Below, piece by piece: positions 26,159 to 35,735 of a stretch of DNA of 64,000 nt (positions within the stretch are counted from its first letter, which is position 1; every line of letters starts with the position of its first letter). The notes beneath the pieces are model-generated. The model was not told where the DNA came from. It ran no database searches and saw only the letters and a program-made list of their open reading frames with translations. This DNA comes from Streptomyces sp. NBC_00154 (lineage in GTDB: Bacteria; Actinomycetota; Actinomycetes; Streptomycetales; Streptomycetaceae): NCBI RefSeq assembly GCF_026342835.1, contig NZ_JAPEMI010000002.1, positions 930,001 through 994,000 of the forward strand. The letters are read 5' to 3'. Both the position numbers and the translations under genes were made by a program.

Positions 26159-28549
26159 TTACAGTCCCGATGGGAGGGCCTGTTCGGCCCAGATGGTCTT
26201 GCCTCGGGCGGTGTAGCGGGTGCCCCAGCGGCGGGTGAGTTGGGCGATGAGGAAGAGGCCGCGGCCGCCCTCGTCGGTTTCGTACGCGTGGCGCAGGTGC
26301 GGGGCGGTGCTGCTGTCGTCGGTGACTTCGCAGAGGAGGGTGAGGTCGTGGATCAGGCGTAGCTGGATGGGGCCGGTGGCGTAGCGGATGGCATTGGTGA
26401 CCAGTTCACTGACGATCAGTTCGGTGGTGAACTCGAGTTCCTGGAGGTCCCAGTGGGCCAGCTGGCGTACGGCCAGGGTGCGGGCGGTGGTGACGAGTGC
26501 GGGGTCGTTGGGCAGAGTCCAGGTCGAGACCTGGTCGGCGCGCAGGCTCTGGGTGCGTGCCAGTAGCAGCACTATGCTCTCCTCGCCGCGGTCTTGGTGT
26601 TCTTGGACTATGGCGTCGCAGGTGTCCTTGAGAGACCGGTGGGGGTTGCCGAGGATCCGCCACAGACGGGCCGCCCCCTCGGGTGGGTGGTCGGATGGGG
26701 CGAGGCTGCTGGTGGACAGGGCGATAGTGCTGCCCACCGGTAGTTCCACCTCGGTGGTCTCGTACGGCGGATGGTCGCTTCCCAGGGGTGGACCGACAGG
26801 GACGTCGGGGACCTCGACAGAGCCGTTGGGGTGAACGATCACAGGTGCGGGGTGGCCGGCCCGGGCGAAGGTGCAGCGGCGGGAGATGGGGTCGTAGACC
26901 GCATACACGCAGGTGACTCCGGCCAGGTGTGCGTCGGCACGGTCGTCATCAGCCAGGTGGGCGTGTTCGCCGGTGGGGCCGGACGCCAGGTCGTGGAGTT
27001 GGGCGAGCAGTTCGTCGGGGGTCGGGTCCTGCGCGGCCAGGGTATTGATGGCGGTGCGCAGCCGGCCCATGTCTGCTGCTGTTTGCATGCCGTGCCCGAC
27101 CAGGTGTCCCACTACCAGGGCCACCCGTGCCCCGGACAGCGGGATGACGTCGAACCAGTCCCCGCTGCCGCGGGTGGACTCGTGGCGCCAGGCCACCTCG
27201 ACGGCGTTCTGTACGGGGACGGTCTGTGGGAGCAGGCTGCGTTGCAGGGTGAGGGCGGCGTTACGCTCGCGGGTGTACTGGCGGGCGTTGTCCAGGCACA
27301 CGGCCGCCCGGGCACCGATTTCGACGGCGAGGGCGAGGTCGTCCTCTTCGAACGGGTCAGGTGTCTGCGTTCGGTAGAAGCTGGCCAGGCCGAGTACCAC
27401 CCCGCGGGCGGTGAGCGGTACCACCATCGTCGAGTGCGCGCCGGCCCGGCGCAGCAGCTCTGCGCGGCGGGGGTCGTGGACGATCCACTCGTGGTCGACC
27501 TGTAGTTCCCGAATCAGACGGGGTTGCAGGTCGGCCAGGCACGCGGTGAAGGACGGCGGGTAGCCGGGGATCACCTCGCCGGGACTGTAGGCGGGCGTCG
27601 CGTCAAGCCCTGCGGCGGCACGGAAGCCGGCCCGCCGCAGCAGCGCCTCGGAGCTCACAGGGCCGGGCGGCGGTGCCTCGCCCTCGAGTACGTCGTCGAG
27701 GACCTCCACCGCCGCGATGTCGGCAAGGGCCGGTGCCGCGACCTCGGCCAGTTCCTCGGCCGTTGTCATCACGTCCAGCGTCGTGCCTATCCGTGTGCCC
27801 GCCTCCACCAGCAGATTCAAACGGGCCTGTGCCTGTTGCCGCTCGGTCACGTCCTGTGAGGCGACGACCACCCCGTGGATGGTGCCGGTCGGGTCCTTCA
27901 GGGGCAGGAAGCTCACGTCGTAGGCGTGATCGTGGTCGGGGTCGGCCGGAGGGCGGCCGACGTGGCCGAAGGTCATCGGCCGGCCCGTTTCCACCACCGA
28001 CCGGAGTCTGCGCTCCGTTTCGTCGTCGACCATGCCCGGAGCCACTTCGCGAGCGCGGCGCCCGATGGCCTCGTGGCTCACCGCCCCCCGCAGTCCCGGC
28101 CCGGCAAGGTTCAGCCGGACGAACCGCAGTTCGGGGTCCAGGACCTGCACCCCGAGGGGGGACTCGGTCAGCAGCGCTGTGAGCAGCGCCGCGTCGACCA
28201 TCTCGGCATCGGTTCCCTCTGCTGGGTCGAGCAGTACGCACCAGCGCACGGCCGCGCCCGGCAGGGCGGACACACTGGCGCGGATATCGAGCCGGTGTCC
28301 GTCCCGGTGCCGTGCGGTCACAGTCGCTCTCGCTGTTGCGGCTGGGGAGGCCGGCTGCTCTCGGGCCAGCAGCCTCGCCACCGGGCGGCCCAGAACCTCC
28401 TCCGCCGGATACCCGAGCAGCTCCCGTGCCGCCTGATTCCACTCAGCGATCAGGCCCTGCTCATCCAGCACCAACCGAGCGCCGCGGTCAGCGTCCGGCA
28501 CACCTCGGCGCGCTGTGGTGTCCTTCCGTGCGTTCATGGTCGACTCCAT
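26159..28549 (-). CDS. PAS-GAF-SpoIIE phosphatase with HATPase domain
   Basis: The product from ATG 28549 is 796 residues. In order it has: a PAS domain (about 20-115, LVLDEQGLIAEWNQAARELL), a second PAS (about 125-240, FLPLKDPTGTIHGVVVASQD), a GAF domain (about 260-430, ending DDLALAVEIGARAAVCLDNA), a PP2C/SpoIIE domain (about 440-650, LTLQRSLLPQTVPVQNAVEV, VALVVGHLVGHGMQTAADMG) and a C-terminal HATPase_c anti-sigma kinase-like domain (about 670-796, ELIVSELVTNAIRYATG, GGRGLFLIAQLTRRWG). Such proteins both phosphorylate and dephosphorylate anti-sigma antagonist partners. No partner is adjacent. A longer N-terminus to 28813 is possible but lacks domain similarity. Confidence 0.9.
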   Translation of the reverse strand: MESTMNARKDTTARRGVPDADRGARLVLDEQGLIAEWNQAARELLGYPAEEVLGRPVARLLAREQPASPAATARATVTARHRDGHRLDIRASVSALPGAAVRWCVLLDPAEGTDAEMVDAALLTALLTESPLGVQVLDPELRFVRLNLAGPGLRGAVSHEAIGRRAREVAPGMVDDETERRLRSVVETGRPMTFGHVGRPPADPDHDHAYDVSFLPLKDPTGTIHGVVVASQDVTERQQAQARLNLLVEAGTRIGTTLDVMTTAEELAEVAAPALADIAAVEVLDDVLEGEAPPPGPVSSEALLRRAGFRAAAGLDATPAYSPGEVIPGYPPSFTACLADLQPRLIRELQVDHEWIVHDPRRAELLRRAGAHSTMVVPLTARGVVLGLASFYRTQTPDPFEEDDLALAVEIGARAAVCLDNARQYTRERNAALTLQRSLLPQTVPVQNAVEVAWRHESTRGSGDWFDVIPLSGARVALVVGHLVGHGMQTAADMGRLRTAINTLAAQDPTPDELLAQLHDLASGPTGEHAHLADDDRADAHLAGVTCVYAVYDPISRRCTFARAGHPAPVIVHPNGSVEVPDVPVGPPLGSDHPPYETTEVELPVGSTIALSTSSLAPSDHPPEGAARLWRILGNPHRSLKDTCDAIVQEHQDRGEESIVLLLARTQSLRADQVSTWTLPNDPALVTTARTLAVRQLAHWDLQELEFTTELIVSELVTNAIRYATGPIQLRLIHDLTLLCEVTDDSSTAPHLRHAYETDEGGRGLFLIAQLTRRWGTRYTARGKTIWAEQALPSGL

Positions 28550-28602
28550 CCAGGCGTGTCCCGCTCGCTGCCTTGGAGTGATCGGGCCCCACAGAACCAG
28601 TG

Positions 28603-28728
28603 TCACGGCAGACGGGCCCGTTTGGGCCGGCACCTCCCCAGCAGCAGATCGAACGGGCCGGCGGGTGTGGTGGGGATGGCGAGCACCTGCAGCTGCTCTG
28701 CCAGTTTCCGGAGCTGCTGCTGGTCCAT
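28603..28728 (-). CDS. Small protein, 41 aa
   Basis: ATG 28728 opens MDQQQLRKLAEQLQVLAIPT and ends at 28603, with strong GC3 bias. It lies 53 bases upstream of the PAS/SpoIIE gene on the same strand. The helical, Gln-rich start is all that can be described. It could be a short leader gene or a fragment. Confidence 0.3.
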   Translation of the reverse strand: MDQQQLRKLAEQLQVLAIPTTPAGPFDLLLGRCRPKRARLP

Positions 28729-28920
28729 ACATGTCGAGCCTGCCCGTGGGACCACCGCCCGACGGCGGTCGACGCTGGGGGAAATACTGTTCTCTTCGCC
28801 CGAGCAGCAACAACGTGCTTCAGTCCAGGGTCGCTGCACACCGTCTGGTGCTGTGCCTGGACAGTGCGGCTGGTTTCAGTACCCGCGGGTTCATGGGAAC
28901 CGCCCTCAGCGCGGGTGCAA

Positions 28921-29202
28921 TCAGGTCTGTACGTAGTTGTTGGTGCCGTCGTGCCCGTCCGCGCCTTCCTCGTCGAACCAGTAGTCGCCGTGTCCGAGGT
29001 AGCGGAAGCCGAAGCGTGTGGCCCTGGGTAGTGAGACAGTCACGGCCCGAGTGCCGTCGGGTCGGTGAGTCAAGGGGTGAGCCCCCGGGCGCCAATCGTT
29101 GAAGTCGCCGACCACACTCACTTCCTGGGACGGGTGGTCAGGCGAAAGGACAAAGGTGATCTCGGTCCGGTTCTTGTGTCGGGTGCGCTCCAGCATGATC
29201 AT
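28921..29202 (-). CDS. Stand-alone CBM48 / isoamylase early-set domain protein
   Basis: The 93-residue product consists of one glycogen-binding-like beta domain: EITFVLSPDHPSQEVSVVGD, then FNDWRPGAHPL with the family's GDFNDW motif, and FGFRYLGHGDYWFDEE. It resembles the AMPK/isoamylase CBM48 fold that binds alpha-glucan, but has no catalytic domain. Stand-alone versions are widespread in actinobacteria and their role is unclear. Start ATG 29202 (or 29196). Confidence 0.8.
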   Translation of the reverse strand: MIMLERTRHKNRTEITFVLSPDHPSQEVSVVGDFNDWRPGAHPLTHRPDGTRAVTVSLPRATRFGFRYLGHGDYWFDEEGADGHDGTNNYVQT

Positions 29203-29261
29203 CCTCGTCTCTAGTCCGAATGTTGTACCGATCCTGGCGCGTTAGGCGGCCACGTGCCCGG

Positions 29262-29528
29262 TCAGCTGAGCCGTTCAGGCATGCGTCGGAGCTGGCTTGC
29301 CGGCTTGCGGCTGAGTCGCCGTAGACCTAGCGAGCCCTGCGACAGCGCCCCGTCCTCGCCCTGCTCGCGCCAGGCCAGGCGCCACCGCTCCACCGACCGC
29401 TCGCTCACCCGCAGCGCGGCAGCGATCTGCCCGTTCTTCTGCCCGCCCTCGAAGCGCTCCACGGCCTGCATCCGTAACCGCTCCCGCGTGCCCCTCTCGA
29501 CGTGAGTCAGCTTCGGAGCTACCGGCAC
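29262..29528 (-). pseudogene. IS630-type transposase N-terminal fragment
   Basis: The frame carries the winged-helix start of an IS630 transposase: RLRMQAVERFEGGQKNGQIA, then ALRVSERSVERWRLAWREQG. It then runs into unrelated residues (LSRKPASQLRRMPERLS) and stops, so the DDE domain is missing. It is not related to the two-frame IS630 copies in this window. Confidence 0.6.
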
Positions 29529-29669
29529 CAGCCTGCAGCTGCCAGGCGAACGGCTCCGACATCACCCGATCGAGTTCGGTAGCGCTCCCTTTACGACCTG
29601 GGGAGCGATTGACATTGGGACATGCTGGTCTGGCGGCTCGGCTGATGGGTATCAGCTGGTGGTTCGGGC

Positions 29670-29930
29670 CAGCAGCCGATAGCCCGCGGTTGGCTCACTC
29701 CGGGCAGCCGGACTACTCGGATGAGCCTGGTGGTGCCGCCCAGGTGGATCAGCGGGCCTGCGGGTCCGAGTTGTTTGGTGGCGGTGATCGTGGCGAGGCT
29801 GCCGTGGGAGTCGCCCATGTCCACAGCGATACCGGTGGTGCCTTGTCCGGCCAGATGGGCGGCGAGGCAGGCGGTGCTGTTGGCGTTGGCGATGTCCTCG
29901 GCGACACCGATCGACGGGGGCAGCGGCGCG
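29670..29930 (-). pseudogene. Fragment of an unidentified conserved protein
   Basis: The minus frame reads VAEDIANANSTACLAAHLAG, then GIAVDMGDSHGSLATITATK, with strong GC3 bias. It is clearly protein-coding in origin, but both ends blur into other frames. The family could not be named. It lies just left of the IS1182 insertion. Confidence 0.35.
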
Positions 29931-30136
29931 GCCCGTGGGCTCCGGCACGGAGTAGACGTGCAGCCGAGGAAACCGAGCCGGTCACAGACGGCGCGGAGGC
30001 CGTCGAAGTCCGGGGGTGAGCGCGGCAAGCGCGAACCGGGTGGTGAGGGGTACCAGCAAGCGCGGGGGGAAGGGAAGTTTCGGTCGGTGACTTACCAAGG
30101 GCCGCACGGGTTGGGCAAGTTGTGAGTCAAGCCTAG

Positions 30137-31940
30137 GCCCAATACCGGGACTCTGTTGGCGATCTTGTGTGGGGTGCTGACAGGTCGTCCGTTCGGCGGT
30201 TCGCTGGAGTGGAGTGGAGCGGGGTGGTTTCGGGGAGAGGGGCGGAGATGTCCTTGCGGGCCAGGAGTTTCCAGCGCATACCGACGCGGACAATGGTGAC
30301 GGCGTGGGCGGCGTGTCCGAAGGGCACGCCGGCGATGCTGATACGGGACCGGCTGGATGTGGTGTTCGAGGACGGCGAGTTCGCTGACCTGTATCCGAAG
30401 GACGGTCGTCCGGGACTGTCACCTGGGCAGTTGGCGCTGGTGTCGGTGCTGCAGTTCGCGGAGAACCTCTCGGACCGCGCGGCCGCGAACGCGGTCCGCA
30501 CCAGGATCGACTGGAAGTACGCCCTGGGCCTGGAGTTGAACGATCCCGGCTTCGACCACTCGGTGCTGTGCGAGTTCCGGGCCAGGCTGGCCCAGGACGA
30601 CGCGGCCGACCGGCTGCTGCGAGTGATGCTGCATCGGCTGACCGAGGCCGGGCTGCTTAAATCCGGCGGTCGGCAACGCACGGATGCGACCCATGTGCTT
30701 GCGGCGGTGCGCACGCTCAGCCGGCTGGAGCTGGTCGGCGAGAGCCTGCGGGCCGCCCTCGAGCAGCTCGCCCAGGCGGACCCGGACTGGCTGCTGCCGC
30801 TGGTCGAGCCGGAGTGGGACAAGCGCTACGGGCGCAAGATCGAGATCGGCAAGGTGCCCGGCGGGAAGGCCGGGGTCACCGCGCTGGCCGAGACCTTCGG
30901 CCGGGACGGACACAAGGTCCTGGCCGCCGCGTGGGCGGCCGACGCCCCTCCCCAGCTCCGGGCGTTGGCGCAGGTGGAAATCCTGCGCCAGGTCTGGGTG
31001 CACCACTACGTCTGGGATACCCGCGGGCGGCTGCGCTGGCGCGACGGACACGCGCTGCCTCCGGCATCGCTGCGGTTCGACTCCCCGTACGACACCGACG
31101 CGCACTACTGCGTCAAACGTGACACCGCCTGGTCCGGCTACCGCACTCACTTCACCGAGACGTGCACGTCAGACCTGCCGGAGGTGGTCGTGCATGTGGC
31201 CACCACGATCGCCCCGGTCCAGGACGGCGAACTCACCGCCCAGATCCACGACGATCTGGCCCAGGTCGGCCTCATCCCGGCCGAGCACGCCGTCGACGCC
31301 GCCTACATCAGCCCCGCGCAGATTGAACGCGCTCACCGGGTACACAGCATCACCCTGCTCGGCCCGGTCGTGCCCGACCACAGCCACCAGGCCAAAAGCG
31401 GGGCCGGCTTCGACAAGGCCGCCTTCGCCATCGACTGGGACCGCTGCCAGGCCACCTGCCCCCAGGGCACCGTCAGCCGCGAGTGGCGTCCCCTGCACAT
31501 CAGCGGCCACAACTACATCCAGGTCAAGTTCGACAAGGCCACCTGCCTGGCCTGCCCCGTCCGACCCCAGTGCACCAAGGCGGTCAGTGGTCCGCGCTCG
31601 CTCGCACTGCTGCCCACCCGCGAACTGCACGAGATCCAGCAGCGCAACCGCCTCGACCAGCGCACCGAAGACTGGCAGCGCCGCTACGCGATCCGCGCCG
31701 GCATCGAAGCCACCCTCTCCCAGAACGTCCGCACCTGCGGCCTGCGCCGGACACGCTACCGAGGCCTGCCCAAGACGCACGTCCAGCACGTACTGACCGG
31801 CCTGGCCTGCAACGTCACCCGCATCACCGACTGGATCGCCGACCCTACGCGCCCCCGGCGAGCACCCAGCCACTTCCACGCCCTCTGCACCGCCGTCACC
31901 TGACCCCCACAAGATCACCAACAGAGTCCCGGTATTGAGG
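30137..31940 (+). mobile_element. IS1182-family element (1804 bp, CTAG duplication)
   Basis: Inverted ends are clear: AATACCGGGACTCTGTTGG is present at the left and, reverse-complemented, at the right. The palindromic target CTAG is duplicated at 30133-30136 and 31941-31944, as IS1182 elements do. One intact transposase gene fills the element. The right-hand CTAG directly abuts the TA of IS630 copy 2. Confidence 0.9.
30248..31903 (+). CDS. IS1182-family transposase
   Basis: The 551-residue product has the IS1182 N-terminal domain (GRPGLSPGQLALVSVLQFAE, FDHSVLCEFRARL) and the DDE region (HAVDAAYISPAQIERAHRVH), with the Cys-rich insert KATCLACPVRPQCTKA typical of this family. The end (RAGIEATLSQNVRTCGLRRT) carries the catalytic Glu. 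ATG 30248 is the first good start. It appears intact. Confidence 0.92.
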   Translation: MSLRARSFQRIPTRTMVTAWAACPKGTPAMLIRDRLDVVFEDGEFADLYPKDGRPGLSPGQLALVSVLQFAENLSDRAAANAVRTRIDWKYALGLELNDPGFDHSVLCEFRARLAQDDAADRLLRVMLHRLTEAGLLKSGGRQRTDATHVLAAVRTLSRLELVGESLRAALEQLAQADPDWLLPLVEPEWDKRYGRKIEIGKVPGGKAGVTALAETFGRDGHKVLAAAWAADAPPQLRALAQVEILRQVWVHHYVWDTRGRLRWRDGHALPPASLRFDSPYDTDAHYCVKRDTAWSGYRTHFTETCTSDLPEVVVHVATTIAPVQDGELTAQIHDDLAQVGLIPAEHAVDAAYISPAQIERAHRVHSITLLGPVVPDHSHQAKSGAGFDKAAFAIDWDRCQATCPQGTVSREWRPLHISGHNYIQVKFDKATCLACPVRPQCTKAVSGPRSLALLPTRELHEIQQRNRLDQRTEDWQRRYAIRAGIEATLSQNVRTCGLRRTRYRGLPKTHVQHVLTGLACNVTRITDWIADPTRPRRAPSHFHALCTAVT

Positions 31941-31946
31941 CTAGTA

Positions 31947-33184
31947 GCGTGTCGCCGCTTAGTTATGGTGCACCTGACTGGGAGGTTGGTGTCTGGCAGA
32001 TTCCTTCCCCTTTGCCAGATAGGACTGTTGTTGTGGGTTCGCAGAAGAAGCGGCCGGTCAGGTTGACCGCGCAGGATCGTGAGGAGCTGGTCCGAGTGAC
32101 CACGACGGGTGTTCGTGGGGCCTCGATGATCATGCGTGCGCGGGTGCTGCTTGCACTGGACAGCTCGGTGGGTGAGGTGGACACCAAGGAGGCGATCGCG
32201 GCCCGGCTCGGTGTCTCCGGTGAGACGTTGCGGCTGGTCGCCAAGCGTTTCGCCGAGACCGGTGGCGATGTTCACGCCACGATCGCGCGGAAGAAGCGCG
32301 ACCTCCCGCCGGTGCCCTCGCCGGTGACCGGCGAGGTCGAAGCCCGGCTGATCGCGATGGCGTGCTCACAGCCACCCCAGGGCTATGCCCGGTGGTCGCT
32401 GCGGCTGTTGGAGAAGCACGTCGCGCTGGTCGAGGACATCCCCGATCTGGACCACTCCACCATCGGGCGGGTCTTAAAAAACGCAACTGCGTCCTCATCT
32501 GAGAAAGTGCTGGACCATCCCACCGCGAGCGAACGCGGAGTTCGCGGCCCGGATGGAAGACGTGCTGGCCATCTATGCCCGGCCCTACGATCCGGCACGT
32601 CCCGTGGTGTGCATGGACGAGAAGCCCTACCAGCTCCTCGACCATGTCCGCGACCCGCTCCCGGCCCGCCCTGGTCGCGATGCCTGCCAGGACAGCGAGT
32701 ACATCCGCTGCGGCACGTGCTCGATCTTCGTGTGGGTCGAACCCCTTCGCGGGTGGCGTCGAGTCCAGGCGCTGTCCCAGCGGACCCGGATCGACTGGGC
32801 CGGCCAGGTCAAGCAGCTGCTGAGCGTGGATTACCCCGACGTCGAATCCGTGGTGCTGGTGATGGACAACCTCAACACCCACGGCATCGCCTCACTGTAC
32901 GAGGCATTCGAACCAGAAGAAGCATTCGCCCTGGCCCAGCGCCTCGAGATCCATCACACGCCCAAACACGGGTCATGGCTCAACATCGCCGAGATCGAAC
33001 TCTCCGCGCTGACCCGGCAATGCCTCGACCGCCGGATCGGTGACCTCGACAACCTCAACACCGAACTCTCGGCCTGGCAGAACGCCACCAACACCGACCA
33101 ACGTCAGGTCGACTGGCAGTTCACCACCCACGACGCACGCATCAAACTGCGCCACCTCTATCCCAAAAATTAGCCGCGACGGTC
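31947..33184 (+). mobile_element. IS630-family element, copy 2 (1238 bp)
   Basis: This copy has the same length as copy 1, and the inspected stretches are identical. TA duplications are at 31945-31946 and 33185-33186. Both flanks are CTAG, so the empty site read CTAG-TA-CTAG, a 10-base palindrome. It inserted immediately beside the IS1182 target duplication. Confidence 0.9.
32033..33173 (+). CDS. IS630 transposase in two overlapping frames (copy 2)
   Basis: The organisation matches copy 1: GTG start, HTH frame to TIGRVLKN, an A6 tract at 32476-32481, then the DDE frame with CMDEKPYQLLDH, VMDNLNTHG and HGSWLNIAEIE, ending HLYPKN. Conservation of the same break in both copies argues that the frame change is part of the element's normal expression. 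Confidence 0.75.
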
Positions 33185-33186
33185 TA

Positions 33187-33990
33187 CTAGGCGCGTGCCG
33201 CCTCTTCCCATGCCGCCCTGTCCGGTGTCTCCCGTGCACGTCTTGGCGAGCTGATCGAAGAGGTCACCCCGAAGTGGCAGGCCGCGCACGAGTCGGCGCT
33301 GGAGGAACGGCGCGGCGGTGAGCGTCGGCGTGCCGCCGGAGCCCGGCCCGACCACCGATTCGTCTTCGTCGACCAGGTATTGGTCACTCTGGTCGTGATG
33401 CGGCTGGCGCTTCCCCACGGAGCGCCGGCGCAGATGTAGGGCGTGGACCGCTCCACCATCTCCGGCGCGGTCCGCGAGATCCGTCCGCTCCTGGCAGCGC
33501 GCGGGTTCGCCGTCCCCGACCGTATGCGCACCCTGGATGACCTCGCCTACGCCGACGCCGAGGGCGTGGACCTGCGGATCGGTGGCACCGAGGTTCAGGT
33601 TCACCGCCCTCGGGCGTGACACCCTGGCCGCAAGGCGTTCGTGTCTGGCAAACGCAAGCAGAACACGATCAAGACCACGACCTTCTGCGACGCCCAGGGC
33701 CGCACTCTGTTCTCTGGAGTGGCCCGACCCGGGCGCATGCACGACCTGACCGCCGTACGCAGTGAGGGCATCGCCGAACAGTTCCGCCTGCGCCCCATGG
33801 TGAGGGCCGAGGTTGACGAGGGGTACCGAGGCTTGGCCAACGAGTGCCCCAACCGGGTCAGTGCCCCACCGAAGAAGGTGTGGCCGGACGTCCCGCTCGG
33901 TGATCAGTACGCCTGGCGCCACTTCCGCCCGAAGGGGGAGCGGCGGAACGGCGCTCCCTGCTCACCTACGACGAGCAACTTTGCTCCTCG
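33187..33990 (+). pseudogene. IS5-family (DDE_Tnp_4) transposase relic
   Basis: One frame carries ARLGELIEEVTPKWQAAHES, then GVDRSTISGAVREIRPLLAA and KAFVSGKRKQNTIKTTTFCD, VARPGRMHDLTAVRSEGIAE. This is the streptomycete IS5-type transposase with a helix-turn-helix N-terminus. TAG at 33437-33439 replaces the usual Tyr codon before GVDRST, and TGA at 33617-33619 breaks the next segment. The C-terminus with the catalytic Glu is gone, and the N-terminus is cut by the CTAG junction. Confidence 0.7.
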
Positions 33991-34040
33991 TCAGCAGAGA
34001 GCTACTTCGTGGCCCGTCCCTGGGGTGCCGGTTGTGGGCG

Positions 34041-35405
34041 TCAGTAGCCGGTGCCGCGCTTGACCTGCGCACGCTCGGCGTCGGTGGTCGCACCCTTGCG
34101 ATCCAAGGTGCCACACGCGTCCGCGATGTCCTGGGTCAGGCGATCGACCTGGTCACGGCTCAGGGTCTCCTTGACCAGGGCACGCAGGATCTTCACCCGC
34201 TCCGCGTTGGGCGGGAGCGTGTACGCCGGCACCATCCAGCCGCGCTCGGCCGAGAGCTGCCAGGCGACGTCGGACTCGTCGTAGGCGTGCTTGCCGGCGA
34301 GGCGGAAAGCGACCAGCGGCAGCTGCTCGAGGTCGCTGCCGATCACTTCGAAGCGGCCGCTGCTATGCAGGTTGTCTGCCAACGCGCGGGCGTTCTCCTG
34401 CATCATCTTCATGACGTAGGTGTAGCCCGGGCGACCCAGCCTCACGAAGTTGTAGTACTGCGCGAGGACCATCGACGCGCCGGTCGAGAAGTTCAGCGTG
34501 AACGTTGGGTCGGTCTTGCCCATGTAGTTCTCGTAGAACACGAGGTCCTTGGCCAGGTCGGACTCCTCGCGGAAGACCAGCCAGCCGATGCCGGGGTAGA
34601 CCAGGCCGTACTTGTGTCCCGAGACATTGATCGAGCGGACCTGCTCGAGTCGGAAGTCCCATTTCGAATCCGGGTAGAGGAAGGGCCACACGAAGCCGCC
34701 GCTGGCGCCGTCAACGTGGATCGGGATGTCGAGGTCCCGCTCCTTGCGGACCTCCCGCAAGAGCTTGTCGATCCCGACGACGTCGTCCTTGTGACCGGTG
34801 AACGTGGTGCCGACGACAGCAACGACGCCGATCGTGTTCTCGTCGAGGTGGGGTTCCACGTCCTCCGGGCCGATCGTGTACTTGTCCTCGGCAAGCGGCA
34901 CGATCCGCGGCTCAACGTCGAAGTAGCGGCAGAACTTCTCCCACACGACGTGGACATCGCCGCCGAAGACCAGGTTCGGCCGGTCGACCGACAAGTTGGC
35001 CGCCTGGCGGCGCTCCCGCCACTTCCACTTCAGCGACAGCGCTCCGAGCATGACCGCCTCGGACGAGCCCTGGGTCCGACATCCGGTGGTATCGCCCGGT
35101 GCGTGGAAGAGGTCAGCAAGCATGCGCACGCAGCGCTGCTCGATCTCGGCGGAGATGGGGTACTCCGCGTGGTCGATGAAGTTGCGGTGGAGGTTCTCGG
35201 CGATGATCCGTTGCGCCTCCGGCTCCATCCAGGTGGTGACGAATGTGGCGAGGTTGCGCTGTGGGTCGCCCTCCATGGCAAGGTCGGCATCCAGCAGCCT
35301 CATCGCGTCCGTCGCGGTCATGCCCTCCTCGGGGAAAGTCCTCGAGGGAGCGGGCGCGGTCAGAAATCGGTTGCCGAACAGGGCCGCGACGTCTCTCTTG
35401 GTCAT
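34041..35405 (-). CDS. gadB: Glutamate decarboxylase (PLP)
   Basis: The 454-residue product is a full-length group II PLP decarboxylase converting glutamate to GABA and CO2. Key segments are: the TTGCRTQGSSEAVMLGALSL substrate/PLP region, HVDGASGGF (230-238) with the cofactor-pairing Asp, and SINVSGHKYGLVYPG with Lys265 as the Schiff-base lysine. The C-terminal stretch near RGWMVPAYTLPPNAERVKIL is normal. No antiporter gene is adjacent, so a GABA-shunt or nutritional role is as likely as acid resistance. It is one of the few intact metabolic genes in the IS-rich segment. Confidence 0.95.
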   Translation of the reverse strand: MTKRDVAALFGNRFLTAPAPSRTFPEEGMTATDAMRLLDADLAMEGDPQRNLATFVTTWMEPEAQRIIAENLHRNFIDHAEYPISAEIEQRCVRMLADLFHAPGDTTGCRTQGSSEAVMLGALSLKWKWRERRQAANLSVDRPNLVFGGDVHVVWEKFCRYFDVEPRIVPLAEDKYTIGPEDVEPHLDENTIGVVAVVGTTFTGHKDDVVGIDKLLREVRKERDLDIPIHVDGASGGFVWPFLYPDSKWDFRLEQVRSINVSGHKYGLVYPGIGWLVFREESDLAKDLVFYENYMGKTDPTFTLNFSTGASMVLAQYYNFVRLGRPGYTYVMKMMQENARALADNLHSSGRFEVIGSDLEQLPLVAFRLAGKHAYDESDVAWQLSAERGWMVPAYTLPPNAERVKILRALVKETLSRDQVDRLTQDIADACGTLDRKGATTDAERAQVKRGTGY

Positions 35406-35471
35406 GCCGACGATTCAAACAGTTCCGGAGCCTTCCTCGCCGCAGAACACGCCGAGGAAGAACAGTGAGCC

Positions 35472-35735
35472 GTGGTCTTCGTCGTTTCCATCGTTATTGT
35501 CGCAGCGGTCGTCTACGCAGTTGCCTTTATGCTGGGTCGCTCGCGGCCCAAACCGCTGCGAGCTGAACATGGCATTTGTGGGGAGACCGAGGCTTGGTAC
35601 AAGGCTACGTCCGAGATGAAGGCCGGGCGAAGCTTCCGATATCCGGCGTTATGTGCGACCAAAGAAGAATATCGGTTTGGGGTCGACGGCTATTCGGTCA
35701 CCCACTGGATGAGGTGCCGCTCTCGAGGATGCTGA
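35472..35735 (+). CDS. Small membrane protein, hypothetical
   Basis: The GTG 35472 frame starts with one hydrophobic segment (VFVVSIVIVAAVVYAVAFML) and a short polar tail of about 65 residues. GC content here is visibly lower than in the neighbours. Its 3' end overlaps the convergent membrane-protein pseudogene by 38 bases. No family is recognised. Confidence 0.35.
   Translation: MVFVVSIVIVAAVVYAVAFMLGRSRPKPLRAEHGICGETEAWYKATSEMKAGRSFRYPALCATKEEYRFGVDGYSVTHWMRCRSRGC

Noticed and set aside
33813..35468. A 551-codon plus-strand frame over gadB
   Set aside because: It is antisense to a full-length glutamate decarboxylase and contains no recognisable motif.
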